A stretch of DNA of 13,556 bases from an uncultured Lachnospiraceae bacterium (GTDB lineage: Bacteria > Bacillota > Clostridia > Lachnospirales > Lachnospiraceae). The notes below the pieces were generated by a model that saw nothing but the letters and a program-made list of their open reading frames with translations, did not search any database and was not told the DNA's origin. The stretch's first letter is position 1; every line of letters begins with the position of its first letter. Both the position numbers and the translations under genes were made by a program. The stretch covers positions 1 through 13,556 of the forward strand of contig CAMALD010000009.1 of the NCBI GenBank assembly GCA_945836355.1, in the 5' to 3' direction. Shown in pieces: positions 1 through 8,196 of this stretch.

Positions 1-165
1 CTTAGCGCCCTGAACTACGTCGAACTCTACAGCCTGACCCTCTTCGAGAGACTTGAAGCCTTCCATGTTCAAACCAGAGTAATGTACGAATACATCATTT
101 CCCTGCTCATCAGAGATGAAACCAAAACCCTTCTGGTTGTTAAACCACTTAACAGTACCCTTCAT
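1..165 (-). CDS. Cold-shock protein, CspA/CspB family (3' end cut by window edge)
   Basis: Small single-domain RNA/ssDNA-binding protein that acts as an RNA chaperone in the cytoplasm. The first 55 residues are visible; the family is about 65-70 residues, so only the last ten or so lie outside. It opens [17 protein letters not shown], with RNP1 (KGFGFI) at residues 12-17 and RNP2 (VFVHY) at 25-29, both with the aromatic residues that stack on nucleic acid bases. The ATG at 163-165 is preceded by a GGAGGA Shine-Dalgarno at about 171-178. It has its own promoter (225-253) and a leader of about 50 nt, shorter than the long thermosensor leader of E. coli cspA, so that mechanism is not evident. 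Family assignment is very secure; which csp paralogue it is cannot be said. Confidence 0.96.
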   Translation of the reverse strand, partial: MKGTVKWFNNQKGFGFISDEQGNDVFVHYSGLNMEGFKSLEEGQAVEFDVVQGAK

Positions 166-224
166 GTGTATTTCCTCCAAAAAAATATAAATTCTGTGCT
201 GTAACTTTCTGCTACAACAACCAT

Positions 225-253
225 ATCATAGCATTTTTCCAATATAATGTCAA
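225..253 (-). promoter_or_regulatory. Sigma-A-type promoter of the cold-shock gene
   Basis: Read on the minus strand: TTGACA (248-253), a 17-nt spacer, then TATGAT (225-230). A TG dinucleotide one base upstream of the -10 gives an extended -10 (TGCTATGAT). The -35 is a perfect consensus and the -10 differs at one position. Transcription should start near 218, leaving a leader of about 53 nt before the ATG at 165. It lies just downstream of the DUF1294 gene, so the cold-shock gene can be expressed independently of the long upstream operon. Confidence 0.88.
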
Positions 254-295
254 ATCATTTTTTTGAGTTTCCGCATTTTATGCATTGATATCCGG

Positions 296-571
296 TTATC
301 GGCATCGGAAAAGTACCGCCGCGGCAAGGATAATCTGAACCAGTAAAATGCACGGCATTCCCCACACAAAATACCAGTGCTTCGTCTTGTGCCGGAACAC
401 CTGCATGCCAAGATTAGAGCCGATGCTGCCGCCAAGCAGCGCAAGCAGGAACAGCACCCGCTCGGGGATACGCCATTCCTTTCGCATTGCACGCCTTTTA
501 TCAATTCCCATGGAGGCAAAGCCCGCCACGTTAATCAGTGCCAGATATACCGCCGGAACTTTCTCAAACAT
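296..571 (-). CDS. DUF1294 small integral membrane protein (YsdA-like)
   Basis: Predicted 91-residue membrane protein of unknown function. Two family signatures are visible: MGIDKRRA at residues 21-28, just after the first hydrophobic segment (about 5-20), and FRHKTKHWYF at 59-68, between the second (about 38-56) and third (about 68-88) hydrophobic segments. The ATG at 569-571 is chosen because it overlaps the aspS stop by 8 nt (ATGTTTGA), pointing to translational coupling, and puts the N-terminus right before TM1 as in relatives. A longer reading frame starts at 640, but its extra 23 residues lie inside aspS and look like shadow sequence. There is no strong Shine-Dalgarno, consistent with coupling. 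It is the last gene of the operon. No biochemical role can be assigned. Confidence 0.9.
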   Translation of the reverse strand: MFEKVPAVYLALINVAGFASMGIDKRRAMRKEWRIPERVLFLLALLGGSIGSNLGMQVFRHKTKHWYFVWGMPCILLVQIILAAAVLFRCR

Positions 572-2378
572 CCCACTTGCCAGAAAGCTCACTATCCGGT
601 ACCGCAAGCTCAATGGATAGCTCCTTAAGCTGCTTTTCATCTACTACATTCGGAGCATCGGTCATCAGGCAGGACGCATCCTTAACCTTCGGAAAAGCGA
701 TGACATCACGGATGGAATCCTCCTTCGCCATGAGCATGACCAGACGGTCAAGCCCATACGCCAGTCCGGCATGAGGCGGAACACCGTACTTGAATGCGTT
801 GAGCAGGAAGCCGAAACGGTCATAAGCCTCCTCCAGAGTGAAGCCCAATGCCTCAAACATCTGCTCCTGCACATGATTCTGGTATATACGAACCGAACCG
901 CCGCCTATCTCGGTACCGTTTAAGACAATATCATATGCCTTTGCACGCACCTTGTCCGGATCGGACGTAAGCATCGGCAGATCCTCCTCCATCGGCATGG
1001 TAAACGGATGATGCATTGCCACATAGCGATGCTCCTCTTCGGAATACTCAAACAGCGGGAACTCGGTTACCCACAGGAAATTGTACTGGTTTTTATCGAG
1101 AATGCCCAGATTTCTGGCAATCTCTAAGCGCAGGTTGCCAAGTACGTCGTAAACCACCTTGTTCTTATCGGCAGCAAACAACAGCAAATCGCCCGGCTTA
1201 CCGTCCATCGCTGCAATCAGTGCCTTTGTCTCATCCTCGGTCAGGAACTTGGTGAAGGAGGATTTTACGGTGCCGTCCGCAGCGATTGCAAGGTATGCAA
1301 GCCCCTTTGCACCAAAGCCCTTTGCGAACTCTACCAGTGCATCAATCTTCTTTCTCGGCATCTCACCCTGTCCGTTTGCATTGATGCCGCGAACCGAGCC
1401 GCCGGCAGCAATCGCACCGGTAAATACAGAGAAACCGCAATCCTTCACGACATCACTGACATTCTTTAACTCCATACCGAAACGGGTATCCGGCTTATCC
1501 GAGCCGTAACGGTCCATCGCTTCCTGCCAGGTCATTCTCTGGATCGGCAGCTTCACCTCAACGTTCAGTACTTCCTTGAACAGCTTCTGCAGCAATCTCT
1601 CATTCACATCAATCACATCGTCCACATCGACAAAGGAGAGCTCCATATCAATCTGGGTAAATTCCGGCTGACGGTCGGCGCGAAGATCCTCATCGCGGAA
1701 GCAGCGTGCAAGCTGGAAATAGCGGTCATAACCGGAGCACATCAGCAGCTGCTTGAAGAGCTGCGGGGACTGCGGAAGCGCATAAAAATTGCCCGGATGC
1801 ACACGGCTTGGCACAAGATAATCTCTTGCTCCCTCCGGTGTGGATTTGCAGAGCATCGGGGTCTCAATCTCCAGAAAGCCTTCGTCTGCAAGGAACTGGC
1901 GTGTCAGCGTTGCTATCTTGCTGCGCATCATCAGATTGCGCTGCAGATCCGGTCTGCGAAGGTCAAGATAACGATACTTTAATCTAAGCTCCTCCTTCGT
2001 CTTGGAATCCTCCTCGATCGGGAACGGCGGCGTCTCTGCCTCCGACAGAATGCGCAGCTGTGTTGCACGGATCTCAATCTGCCCGGTCGCAAGATTGTCA
2101 TTTACTGCACCGGAACGCGCCTCCACGCGGCCTACCACTGCAATTACGAACTCACTGCGGAGCTTGTATGCCTTTTCAAAGCCTTCTGTACCGATATCAT
2201 TCTCCTCAAAGATGATCTGAAGAAGACCGGAGCGGTCTCTCAAATCCACGAAAATGATGCCTCCCTTATTTCTGCTCTTCTGCACCCAGCCCATCACGGT
2301 AACGGTTTCGCCGATATTTGCGGTCGAAAGCTCGGTACAGCGGTGTGTACGGTGCAGGCCCTTCATTGACTCTGCCAT
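564..2378 (-). CDS. aspS: Aspartyl-tRNA synthetase, bacterial type
   Basis: Class II synthetase that charges tRNA-Asp with aspartate in the cytoplasm. At 604 residues it has normal bacterial length. Order of parts: N-terminal OB-fold anticodon-binding domain (about 8-115), catalytic core with motif 1 around FLEIETPMLCKSTPEG (168-183), the QSPQLFKQ element (203-210) and motif 2 from FRDEDLRADRQPEF (227-240); then the bacterial GAD insertion (about 300-420), the NGTEIGGGSVRI stretch (487-498) and motif 3 GLAYGLDRLVMLM (538-550). The ATG at 2378 follows a GTGAGGT ribosome binding site; a second ATG four codons in is less well placed. It begins 20 bp after hisS and its TGA overlaps the DUF1294 start. 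Position 38, in the anticodon loop region that distinguishes tRNA-Asp-specific from Asp/Asn-relaxed enzymes, is Lys, so specificity cannot be read directly. Confidence 0.97.
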   Translation of the reverse strand: MAESMKGLHRTHRCTELSTANIGETVTVMGWVQKSRNKGGIIFVDLRDRSGLLQIIFEENDIGTEGFEKAYKLRSEFVIAVVGRVEARSGAVNDNLATGQIEIRATQLRILSEAETPPFPIEEDSKTKEELRLKYRYLDLRRPDLQRNLMMRSKIATLTRQFLADEGFLEIETPMLCKSTPEGARDYLVPSRVHPGNFYALPQSPQLFKQLLMCSGYDRYFQLARCFRDEDLRADRQPEFTQIDMELSFVDVDDVIDVNERLLQKLFKEVLNVEVKLPIQRMTWQEAMDRYGSDKPDTRFGMELKNVSDVVKDCGFSVFTGAIAAGGSVRGINANGQGEMPRKKIDALVEFAKGFGAKGLAYLAIAADGTVKSSFTKFLTEDETKALIAAMDGKPGDLLLFAADKNKVVYDVLGNLRLEIARNLGILDKNQYNFLWVTEFPLFEYSEEEHRYVAMHHPFTMPMEEDLPMLTSDPDKVRAKAYDIVLNGTEIGGGSVRIYQNHVQEQMFEALGFTLEEAYDRFGFLLNAFKYGVPPHAGLAYGLDRLVMLMAKEDSIRDVIAFPKVKDASCLMTDAPNVVDEKQLKELSIELAVPDSELSGKWDV

Positions 2379-2398
2379 GATGATTACCTCACTTTAAT

Positions 2399-3646
2399 TT
2401 ATTTTGTAAAAAAATCTGCAATCTTGTCCAGCTCTACCTCGGTCTGCTCACCGGTCTCCATGTTTTTGATGAATGCCGCATTCTTTGCAAGCTCATCCGC
2501 ACCCAGGATAACCGTATTCTTTGCGCCGATTTTGTTGGCATATTTCATCTGCGCCTTCACGCTGCGGTCCATATAATCGGTCTCTGTGATGATACCCGCC
2601 GCACGCAGCTTTGTCACCAGACGGTATGCCTCGGTCTTCGCCTCCGCCCCCAGTATGCCGACATAGAGCTCTACCGGCTCTTCCTCCGGCAGCTTAACGC
2701 CTTCCTTGTCGAGGAAATACAGGATACGCTCAATTCCGATACCAAAGCCTACCGACGGGATATCCTGTTTCTCATCGATCTCATGTACCAGCCCGTCGTA
2801 GCGCCCGCCTCCGCAGAGCGTAAAGCCCTCGGAATTGACAAACTCAAATACCGTCTTTGTATAGTAATCCAGACCGCGCACGATGCCGGTGTCAATCTCA
2901 TACGGAATGTTTAATGCCGTCAGAAGTCTCTGCAATTCTTCGAAATGCTCCCTGCACTCGTCATCCAGATATTCGATGGTGCGCGGGGCATCCTTTACGA
3001 TTGCCTTGCATTCCGGCACCTTGCAGTCGATAACGCGCAGAGGATTCTTCTGCATGCGTTCGCGGCAGGTCTCGCACAGGCAATCCTCATGCTTTTTGAG
3101 GTATGCCAGCAATGCTTCATTATATGTCTTGCGGCAATTTTTACAGCCGATGCTGTTGATATGGAGCTTGGCGTCTGTCAGTCCGAGGTCGCGGATAAAG
3201 CCGGTCAGAAGAGTAATCAGCTCAACCTCTGCCAGCGGACTTTTCGAGCCGACAAACTCCACGCCAAACTGATGGTGCTGGCGAAGTCTTCCGCTCTGCG
3301 GCTTCTCATAGCGGAATGCCTGCGTAAAATAAAACAGCTTGGTCGGCTGGCTTTCCGCATACATATTATTTTCCAGATATGCGCGGATTGCACCCGCCGT
3401 ACCCTCCGGCTTTAAGGTCACACTGCGGTCTCCCTTATCGGTAAAGGTGTACATTTCCTTTTGCACAACATCGGTGGTCTCTCCTACGCCGCGCTGGAAC
3501 AGCACCGTATGCTCGAATGCCGGTGTGATGATCTCCTTGATGTTGTAGGCCTTGCAGATAGCTCTTGCCTTAGCCTCGATCACAGTACGTCTGTGCATGT
3601 CCGCACCATACCAGTCCTGCGTTCCTTTTGGTCTTTGTGTAATCAT
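2399..3646 (-). CDS. hisS: Histidyl-tRNA synthetase
   Basis: Class IIa synthetase that charges tRNA-His; 415 residues, typical length. Opening motif RPKGTQDW (5-12), motif 1 region near [19 protein letters not shown] (40-58), motif 2 around [21 protein letters not shown] (107-127, split here for length), the histidine-binding signature [13 protein letters not shown] (257-269) with Arg257 as the likely catalytic arginine, the second histidine signature [10 protein letters not shown] (278-287), motif 3 GFGIGIERI (300-308) and an anticodon-binding domain from about 325. The insertion domain between about 165 and 215 is cysteine-rich (C168, C171, C189, C191, C194, C208, C213), suggesting metal binding. 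The ATG at 3646 has a strong AAGGAGGA site at 3651-3658. It sits 18 bp after the HD-GYP gene and 20 bp before aspS. No T-box leader is present, so regulation probably follows the operon promoter. Confidence 0.97.
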   Translation of the reverse strand: MITQRPKGTQDWYGADMHRRTVIEAKARAICKAYNIKEIITPAFEHTVLFQRGVGETTDVVQKEMYTFTDKGDRSVTLKPEGTAGAIRAYLENNMYAESQPTKLFYFTQAFRYEKPQSGRLRQHHQFGVEFVGSKSPLAEVELITLLTGFIRDLGLTDAKLHINSIGCKNCRKTYNEALLAYLKKHEDCLCETCRERMQKNPLRVIDCKVPECKAIVKDAPRTIEYLDDECREHFEELQRLLTALNIPYEIDTGIVRGLDYYTKTVFEFVNSEGFTLCGGGRYDGLVHEIDEKQDIPSVGFGIGIERILYFLDKEGVKLPEEEPVELYVGILGAEAKTEAYRLVTKLRAAGIITETDYMDRSVKAQMKYANKIGAKNTVILGADELAKNAAFIKNMETGEQTEVELDKIADFFTK

Positions 3647-3664
3647 ATAATCCTCCTTGTAACC

Positions 3665-4390
3665 CTATGAACTCATTTGGAGCGTCAGCTTCATGCGGTT
3701 GATTTCCTCCCGCAGCTGTTTCTCATCCATTATTACCTCTGTCACGGTTTCATTTTTATTGCGCATCCTTATCTTCTGGTTGGCACATTCCACAAACTGC
3801 CAGATATCATTAATCTCCTCCGAATGCACAACGTTCAAAAACGCCAAAAATATTTTCATGTCAAAATGCTTGACCTCGTCAATCATCATCTCCACCGCCG
3901 CATCGCTGTCAAACGCGCTGCGGTAAGGGCGTTCCGAAATCAAAGCGGCGTATACATCACAGATTCTGAGTATCCGCGAAGCTAACGGAATCTTCTCGCC
4001 CCGCAGATTGTCCGGATATCCCGTACCGTCATAATTTTCGTGATGATGCAGTACCGCCTCCATAACCATATCGGAAAATCCGCCGACCTTCTGCAGCTTT
4101 TCATATCCAAGTGTGGGATGCAGGCGCACATACTTCATCTCCTCGATTTTGAGCACCGCGTCATCCCTTCCGTACAAATACTGTCCGATTTGCAGCTTTC
4201 CAATATCGTGCACAATTCCCGCCGTCATCATTTCGGTACAGAATTTCTCCTCGCAGCCCAGCTCGTACGCCAGCAGCCCCGCAAGATTACTCACCAGCAT
4301 ACCGTGGTCGACCGCATCCAAGAGATCATTTCCTACAGCGCTTTCCGTCTCCAGCACCTGCCACAGTCGTTCATCAATACTCTGAATCAT
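3665..4390 (-). CDS. HD-GYP domain protein, putative cyclic di-GMP phosphodiesterase
   Basis: A 241-residue stand-alone HD-GYP protein without receiver, PAS or membrane segments, so cytoplasmic. The metal-binding pattern is complete: His29, the HD pair in HDIGK (61-65), His91, the HHH run at 115-117, the GYP signature in NYDGTGYPDNLRG (119-131) and Asp145 in ICDVYAAL. Proteins with this signature hydrolyse c-di-GMP or related cyclic dinucleotides; activity here is inferred. The C-terminal 60 or so residues are charged and possibly helical (MDEKQLREEINRMKLTLQ). The ATG at 4390 has an AGAGGA site about 7 nt upstream. It lies 52 bp after hemZ and 18 bp before hisS. Its TAG stop is in the same frame as the hisS ATG, seven codons later, with no other stop between. 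It could also be a sensor that has lost activity, but no key residue is missing. Confidence 0.88.
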   Translation of the reverse strand: MIQSIDERLWQVLETESAVGNDLLDAVDHGMLVSNLAGLLAYELGCEEKFCTEMMTAGIVHDIGKLQIGQYLYGRDDAVLKIEEMKYVRLHPTLGYEKLQKVGGFSDMVMEAVLHHHENYDGTGYPDNLRGEKIPLASRILRICDVYAALISERPYRSAFDSDAAVEMMIDEVKHFDMKIFLAFLNVVHSEEINDIWQFVECANQKIRMRNKNETVTEVIMDEKQLREEINRMKLTLQMSS

Positions 4391-4442
4391 CGTTCTTCCT
4401 CTTGCCCTTTCGCCTTACAATCTGTTCTCCATCTCCGATACC

Positions 4443-5978
4443 TTATCCAATACTCTCAAGGAAATGCTGTTTTCGTTCTATCATTTCATCAATACGTTCG
4501 ATATAATCCTTCAGATTTTTTACGTTTTCAACCCGTTCCAGCTGGTTTTTCTCACGGAATACAAATTTGGAGGTAGCTCCCGCCCCGAGTGCCAGAATAG
4601 TCTGGCGCTCCTCCATAATCAGAATATTATACAGACCCTCCTTGCCAATCCGGGAATATCCGACATTCTCAAGATTCTCTGCCATGTTCTTCTGACGGTA
4701 TAAGTAGTACGGATGGTAGTCATGCGCCGCCGCAAACTCGCAGCTTATGCGCAGCATTTCCTGAACATCCTGTGCTGCCATGCCTTCATATTCCTCTTTC
4801 TTGGTATTCAGACGCGCAGCGCGCTTTACCGCCAGTGTGTGTACCGTCAGATTATCCGGAGAAAGGCGCCCGATGCGCTCCAGTGTCTCAGCCACATCCC
4901 GCGGAGTCTCCTTCGCCAGTCCGAGAATCAAATCCATGTTGATATTCTCAAATCCCAGTTCACGGGCGAGGTAAAACGTCTCTTCAATCTGCTCGACCGT
5001 GTGTTTTCGTCCGATTAAATCCAAGGTTGCCTGTTTCATCGTCTGCGGATTGATGGAAATTCTGTCAACACCATGCGCCCGTATCACCTTCAATTTGTCC
5101 GCCGTTATGCTGTCCGGGCGTCCTGCCTCCACGGTGATTTCCTTAAGCGAGGAGAGATTGAAGTTTTCCTCCACCGCAGACAACAAACGATCCAGCTGGT
5201 CTGCCGACAGCGTTGTCGGGGTGCCGCCCCCGATATATATCGTCTGCAGCTCCTTATCCGTGATAGCTCTGCCCGCGTAGCGAATCTCTTTATGCAGCGC
5301 CGCCAGATAATCCTCCATCCATTTTCCGTACACCCCTACCGGGAATGACGGGAACGAGCAATAATAGCAGGTGCTCGGGCAAAACGGAATGCCGATGTAA
5401 ACACTGTAACCGTTACGGCACTCCATCTCCTCCAGAATGGCATGCTCCCTGCCTGCCACAGTCAGGCTTGTGGAGATTTTCGGGTCGGAGCAGTAGTATT
5501 CCTCCTTCAGAAATCTGCGAATGGTTTCCGGGGCCTCGCCCTCTTCCAGGCGCTCAAGCACCTGCTTGGTCGGGCGGATGCCGGTCATAATGCCCCACGG
5601 CAGGGATATCCCTGTCATTTTCTGCAGAATGACATAAAGCTTGCGCAGCAGGCTGTTCTTGTACTCCCGGCGCTCAGCTTCCGGCGGCACGTCGTGAAAC
5701 TCTGCCACATACAGCTCTTCCCCGTCACGCACCGCGAGATACCCCTCCGTTTTACAGAGCAAAAAGGCATAATCGCACGGCCGCACTGCCTCCTCCGTCC
5801 TGACCTCCGCCAGACCCGGATTCTGTGTCAGATACGCCTTGAACTCTTCCGAGCTCTGTATCTCTTTTCCCTGCCACTCTTCTCTATTTACCTGAAATTC
5901 TGCCCCGGGATAAAAGGATTTGATCAGCGGACGAACATCCTGCTCAAAATCCTCTCCCCACATTTTCATAGTAATCAT
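4443..5978 (-). CDS. hemZ: HemZ-like radical SAM protein (oxygen-independent coproporphyrinogen III oxidase family)
   Basis: A 511-residue radical SAM enzyme. Residues 1 to about 185 form the long N-terminal extension typical of HemZ and absent from HemN/HemW. The core begins YIGIPFCPSTCYYCSFPSF with the CX3CX2C cluster cysteines at C200, C204 and C207, followed by IYIGGGTPT (247-255) for SAM binding and INMDLILGL (346-354). The tail YYLYRQKNMAENLENVGYS (424-442) is the family's conserved C-terminal signature. HemZ proteins are annotated as anaerobic coproporphyrinogen dehydrogenases; many gut Clostridia carry one without a visible heme pathway, so the physiological substrate is uncertain. 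The ATG at 5978 overlaps the upstream stop as TAATG, indicating coupling; an AGAGGG site lies 12 nt upstream, slightly far, so ATGs at codons 4 and 6 are alternatives. Confidence 0.93.
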   Translation of the reverse strand: MITMKMWGEDFEQDVRPLIKSFYPGAEFQVNREEWQGKEIQSSEEFKAYLTQNPGLAEVRTEEAVRPCDYAFLLCKTEGYLAVRDGEELYVAEFHDVPPEAERREYKNSLLRKLYVILQKMTGISLPWGIMTGIRPTKQVLERLEEGEAPETIRRFLKEEYYCSDPKISTSLTVAGREHAILEEMECRNGYSVYIGIPFCPSTCYYCSFPSFPVGVYGKWMEDYLAALHKEIRYAGRAITDKELQTIYIGGGTPTTLSADQLDRLLSAVEENFNLSSLKEITVEAGRPDSITADKLKVIRAHGVDRISINPQTMKQATLDLIGRKHTVEQIEETFYLARELGFENINMDLILGLAKETPRDVAETLERIGRLSPDNLTVHTLAVKRAARLNTKKEEYEGMAAQDVQEMLRISCEFAAAHDYHPYYLYRQKNMAENLENVGYSRIGKEGLYNILIMEERQTILALGAGATSKFVFREKNQLERVENVKNLKDYIERIDEMIERKQHFLESIG

Positions 5979-6619
5979 TAATATAAATATCCCTCTTCGT
6001 TGATATATGGATTGTTGTCAATCTCGTAACCAATCGTGGTCGGCACTCCGTGCCCCGGATAAACCTTCGTCTCTCCCGGCAGGACAAACAATCTCTCTTT
6101 GATTGATCTGACCAGCTCAGCAGCATTGCCGGTCGGCAGATCCGTGCGTCCTACAGACTCAAAAAACAGTGTGTCGCCCGAAAACAGGCATCCCTCCTGC
6201 TCAAAATAGAAGCAGGCGCCTCCCTTCGTGTGACCCGGTGTGGCAATCACCCTGCAGCAGAGTGCCCCGAAGGAGAGCACCTCGCCATCGCGGAAGGTCT
6301 CATCCGGCGTCACCGTCTGGCGGAAGCGGAACATCCTTCCCGCGTTCAGATTGTCATCCTCCGCGAGCTCTTTCTCCGCGTCTAGGCAGTATACCTTTGC
6401 CCGGAAATCTGCGCGCAGCCTGTCCGCCGCCAATATATGATCAAAATGTCCATGTGTCAGCAAAATTGCCCTTAACTGCAGCTCATTGCTGTGCAGATAA
6501 CCGGCAATCTGCTCCGCACCCGCACCCGGGTCAATGACCAGCGCATCCTTCGTCTGTTCATCCGATACGATAAAGCAGTTTGTCATCACTGCGCCAACGA
6601 CCATTTTCTGAATTATCAT
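5978..6619 (-). CDS. Metallo-beta-lactamase-fold hydrolase, glyoxalase II-like
   Basis: Predicted cytoplasmic metallohydrolase of 213 residues. The zinc-binding motif THGHFDH is at 55-61 (His56, His58, Asp60, His61), with His130 in TPGHTKGG, Asp149 in FSGDTLF and His190 in YPGHGVPT, so both metal sites are complete. The fold and length match the small YqgX/glyoxalase II-like group; lacking the longer C-terminal substrate domain of classic glyoxalase II, the substrate cannot be stated (thioesters such as S-lactoylglutathione are the family type, but these bacteria often lack glutathione). The ATG overlaps the rel stop by 4 nt (ATGA) with an AAAGGA site 8 nt upstream, and its TAA overlaps the hemZ ATG. 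It is thus tightly coupled on both sides. Confidence 0.93.
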   Translation of the reverse strand: MIIQKMVVGAVMTNCFIVSDEQTKDALVIDPGAGAEQIAGYLHSNELQLRAILLTHGHFDHILAADRLRADFRAKVYCLDAEKELAEDDNLNAGRMFRFRQTVTPDETFRDGEVLSFGALCCRVIATPGHTKGGACFYFEQEGCLFSGDTLFFESVGRTDLPTGNAAELVRSIKERLFVLPGETKVYPGHGVPTTIGYEIDNNPYINEEGYLY

Positions 6620-8085
6620 CCTGTTGTCCTTTCTACATCCAGCACGCTCTCAATACTGCGCAGCTTGGAAATCAGCACGGTAAGCTGCTCTTTCCCGTTG
6701 ATTGAAAAACCGACACTGATTGTCGCGGTGCCCTGCTTGCTCGTGCGCACCGTCATTGAGCTGACATCAATATTATTTTCGGTAAAAATGCGGGAAACAT
6801 CCAGCAATACACCGTTGCGGTTATAGGAGTAAATCTTGAGCTCCGCATTGTAAAGCTCACCGTCCCCTTTCTCGCCGGTTACACTCCACTCCGCATCAAT
6901 CAGGCGTGCCCGCTCTTCCTCTGAGAGATTGAGCACATTGATACAGTCGGTGCGGTGAATGGATACCCCGCGGCCTCTGGTGACAAAGCCAACAATCTCA
7001 TCCCCCGGTACCGGCGAACAGCATTTTGAGAAATGCACAGCCACATCGTGAATGCCCTGTACCACAATGCCGCCCTTCGCCTTAATCTGTGCAGGGTGTT
7101 CACTTCTGATGTCGGAAAGGGTTTCCAATACCTTTTCATCCGTCATCTCCTTGCGGTGTTTCTTCTCATATTCCTCCTGCAGTTTATTGACAATCTGCCC
7201 TTCCTTTAAACCGCCGTGACCGATTGCTGCATAAATGGAATCCCAATCACGGAAACCATATTTGCGCAGGCAGGCCTCCATAAACTCCGGCTTGAGCAAA
7301 TCGCTCAGCACGATGCTTTTTGTCTTGCAATAAGCGGACATCAGCTCCTTGCCCCTCTGGATATTGTCCTCCTTCAGCTCGGTCTTAAACCACTGGTTAA
7401 TCTTGTTTTTTGCCTGCGTACTCTTGACAATATTCAGCCAGTCACGGCTGGGACCTCTGGAATTCTGTGAAGTGATGACTTCGATGCGGTCACCGTTCTG
7501 GATGACATAATCAAAGGTAACCAGCTTACCGTTTACTCTTGCTCCCACCATCTTGTTTCCGACCGCGCTGTGAATGCTATATGCAAAATCCAGCGGCGTG
7601 GAACCGGCAGGAAGGTTCTTGACATCCCCCGTCGGCGTAAAGCAGTACACACTGTCCGAAAACAGATCAAGATCGTTCTTTAACAGACTTAAGAACTCTC
7701 GATTATCCGACATATCCTTCTGCCACTCAAGAATCTGACGCAGCCAGGAAAGCTTCTCCTCCTCGGTGGTTTCCGGGGTCTTACCGTTCTGGGCCTCCTT
7801 GTATTTCCAGTGCGCAGCAATACCGTATTCTGCGGTACGATGCATCTCATAGGTGCGTATCTGTATTTCAAACGGCTGTCCCTTCGGCCCGATCAGTGTT
7901 GTATGCAGCGACTGGTACATGTTCGCCTTCGGCATTGCGATATAATCCTTAAACCTGCCCGGAATCGGCTTATACATCTCGTGAATCACACCGAGCGCCG
8001 CATAGCAGTCCTTTACCGTATCCACAATAATACGGATTGCAAAAATATCATATATCTGATCCAGTGTTTTATGCTGATTGACCAT
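6616..8085 (-). CDS. Rel C-terminal fragment: synthetase core, TGS, conserved-cysteine region and ACT
   Basis: Open frame downstream of the TAG, shown from its first ATG (8083-8085); 489 residues. Parts visible: synthetase core with RFKDYIAMPKANMYQSLHTT (44-63) and catalytic-Glu segment FEIQIRTYEMHRTAEYG (72-88), where Glu73 is the expected catalytic residue; TGS domain VYCFTPTGDVKNLPAGSTP (146-164); CCSPVPGDEIVGFVTRG (355-371) with HRTDC (377-381); and an ACT domain from about 408. The RFKD form is that of bifunctional Rel rather than RelA. The 36 codons between the TAG and this ATG encode the N-terminal part of the synthetase domain, including GRVKHFFSIYRK, the ATP-contacting motif. A protein restarted here would lack it, and no Shine-Dalgarno is seen before the ATG. 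Translation of this piece alone is doubtful and it would probably not synthesise ppGpp. Confidence 0.55.
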   Translation of the reverse strand: MVNQHKTLDQIYDIFAIRIIVDTVKDCYAALGVIHEMYKPIPGRFKDYIAMPKANMYQSLHTTLIGPKGQPFEIQIRTYEMHRTAEYGIAAHWKYKEAQNGKTPETTEEEKLSWLRQILEWQKDMSDNREFLSLLKNDLDLFSDSVYCFTPTGDVKNLPAGSTPLDFAYSIHSAVGNKMVGARVNGKLVTFDYVIQNGDRIEVITSQNSRGPSRDWLNIVKSTQAKNKINQWFKTELKEDNIQRGKELMSAYCKTKSIVLSDLLKPEFMEACLRKYGFRDWDSIYAAIGHGGLKEGQIVNKLQEEYEKKHRKEMTDEKVLETLSDIRSEHPAQIKAKGGIVVQGIHDVAVHFSKCCSPVPGDEIVGFVTRGRGVSIHRTDCINVLNLSEEERARLIDAEWSVTGEKGDGELYNAELKIYSYNRNGVLLDVSRIFTENNIDVSSMTVRTSKQGTATISVGFSINGKEQLTVLISKLRSIESVLDVERTTG

Positions 8086-8193
8086 CTTGCGATAAATACT
8101 GAAAAAGTGCTTTACACGCCCGTCAATCTTCGCCTCGATCGAAGCCTCACGGAGCTGGCTGCTGACCTCCGCGATGATATCGGCAATAAAAGC

Positions 8194-8196
8194 CTA
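8194..8196 (-). other. In-frame amber (TAG) codon interrupting rel
   Basis: The plus strand reads cta at these positions, giving TAG on the coding strand in the context GAGCGT-TAG-GCTTTT. Reading on in the same frame gives AFIADIIAEVSSQLREASIE and then the ATP-binding GRVKHFFSIYRKM of the synthetase domain, so sense coding resumes immediately. TAG is also the ordinary stop of apt, the HD-GYP gene, the SGNH gene and the MBOAT gene in this window, which argues against TAG being a general sense codon here. Confidence 0.95.

Noticed and set aside
254..295. Intrinsic terminator after the DUF1294 gene
   Set aside because: The only hairpin is a 4-bp GCAT/ATGC stem followed by an A-run, not a U-run, on the transcribed strand. 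Read-through into the cold-shock gene is possible.
572..640. Longer N-terminus for the DUF1294 protein
   Set aside because: The extra 23 residues lie inside aspS, and the short form starts right before TM1 as expected.
3647..3664. T-box leader controlling hisS-aspS
   Set aside because: Only 18 bp precede hisS and 20 bp precede aspS, far too short for a T-box, and the operon leader before apt is about 44 nt.
4040..4576. Plus-strand open frame across the HD-GYP and hemZ junction, and a similar one at 5442-5981
   Set aside because: Both are shadows of well-supported minus-strand genes and show no family-like sequence.
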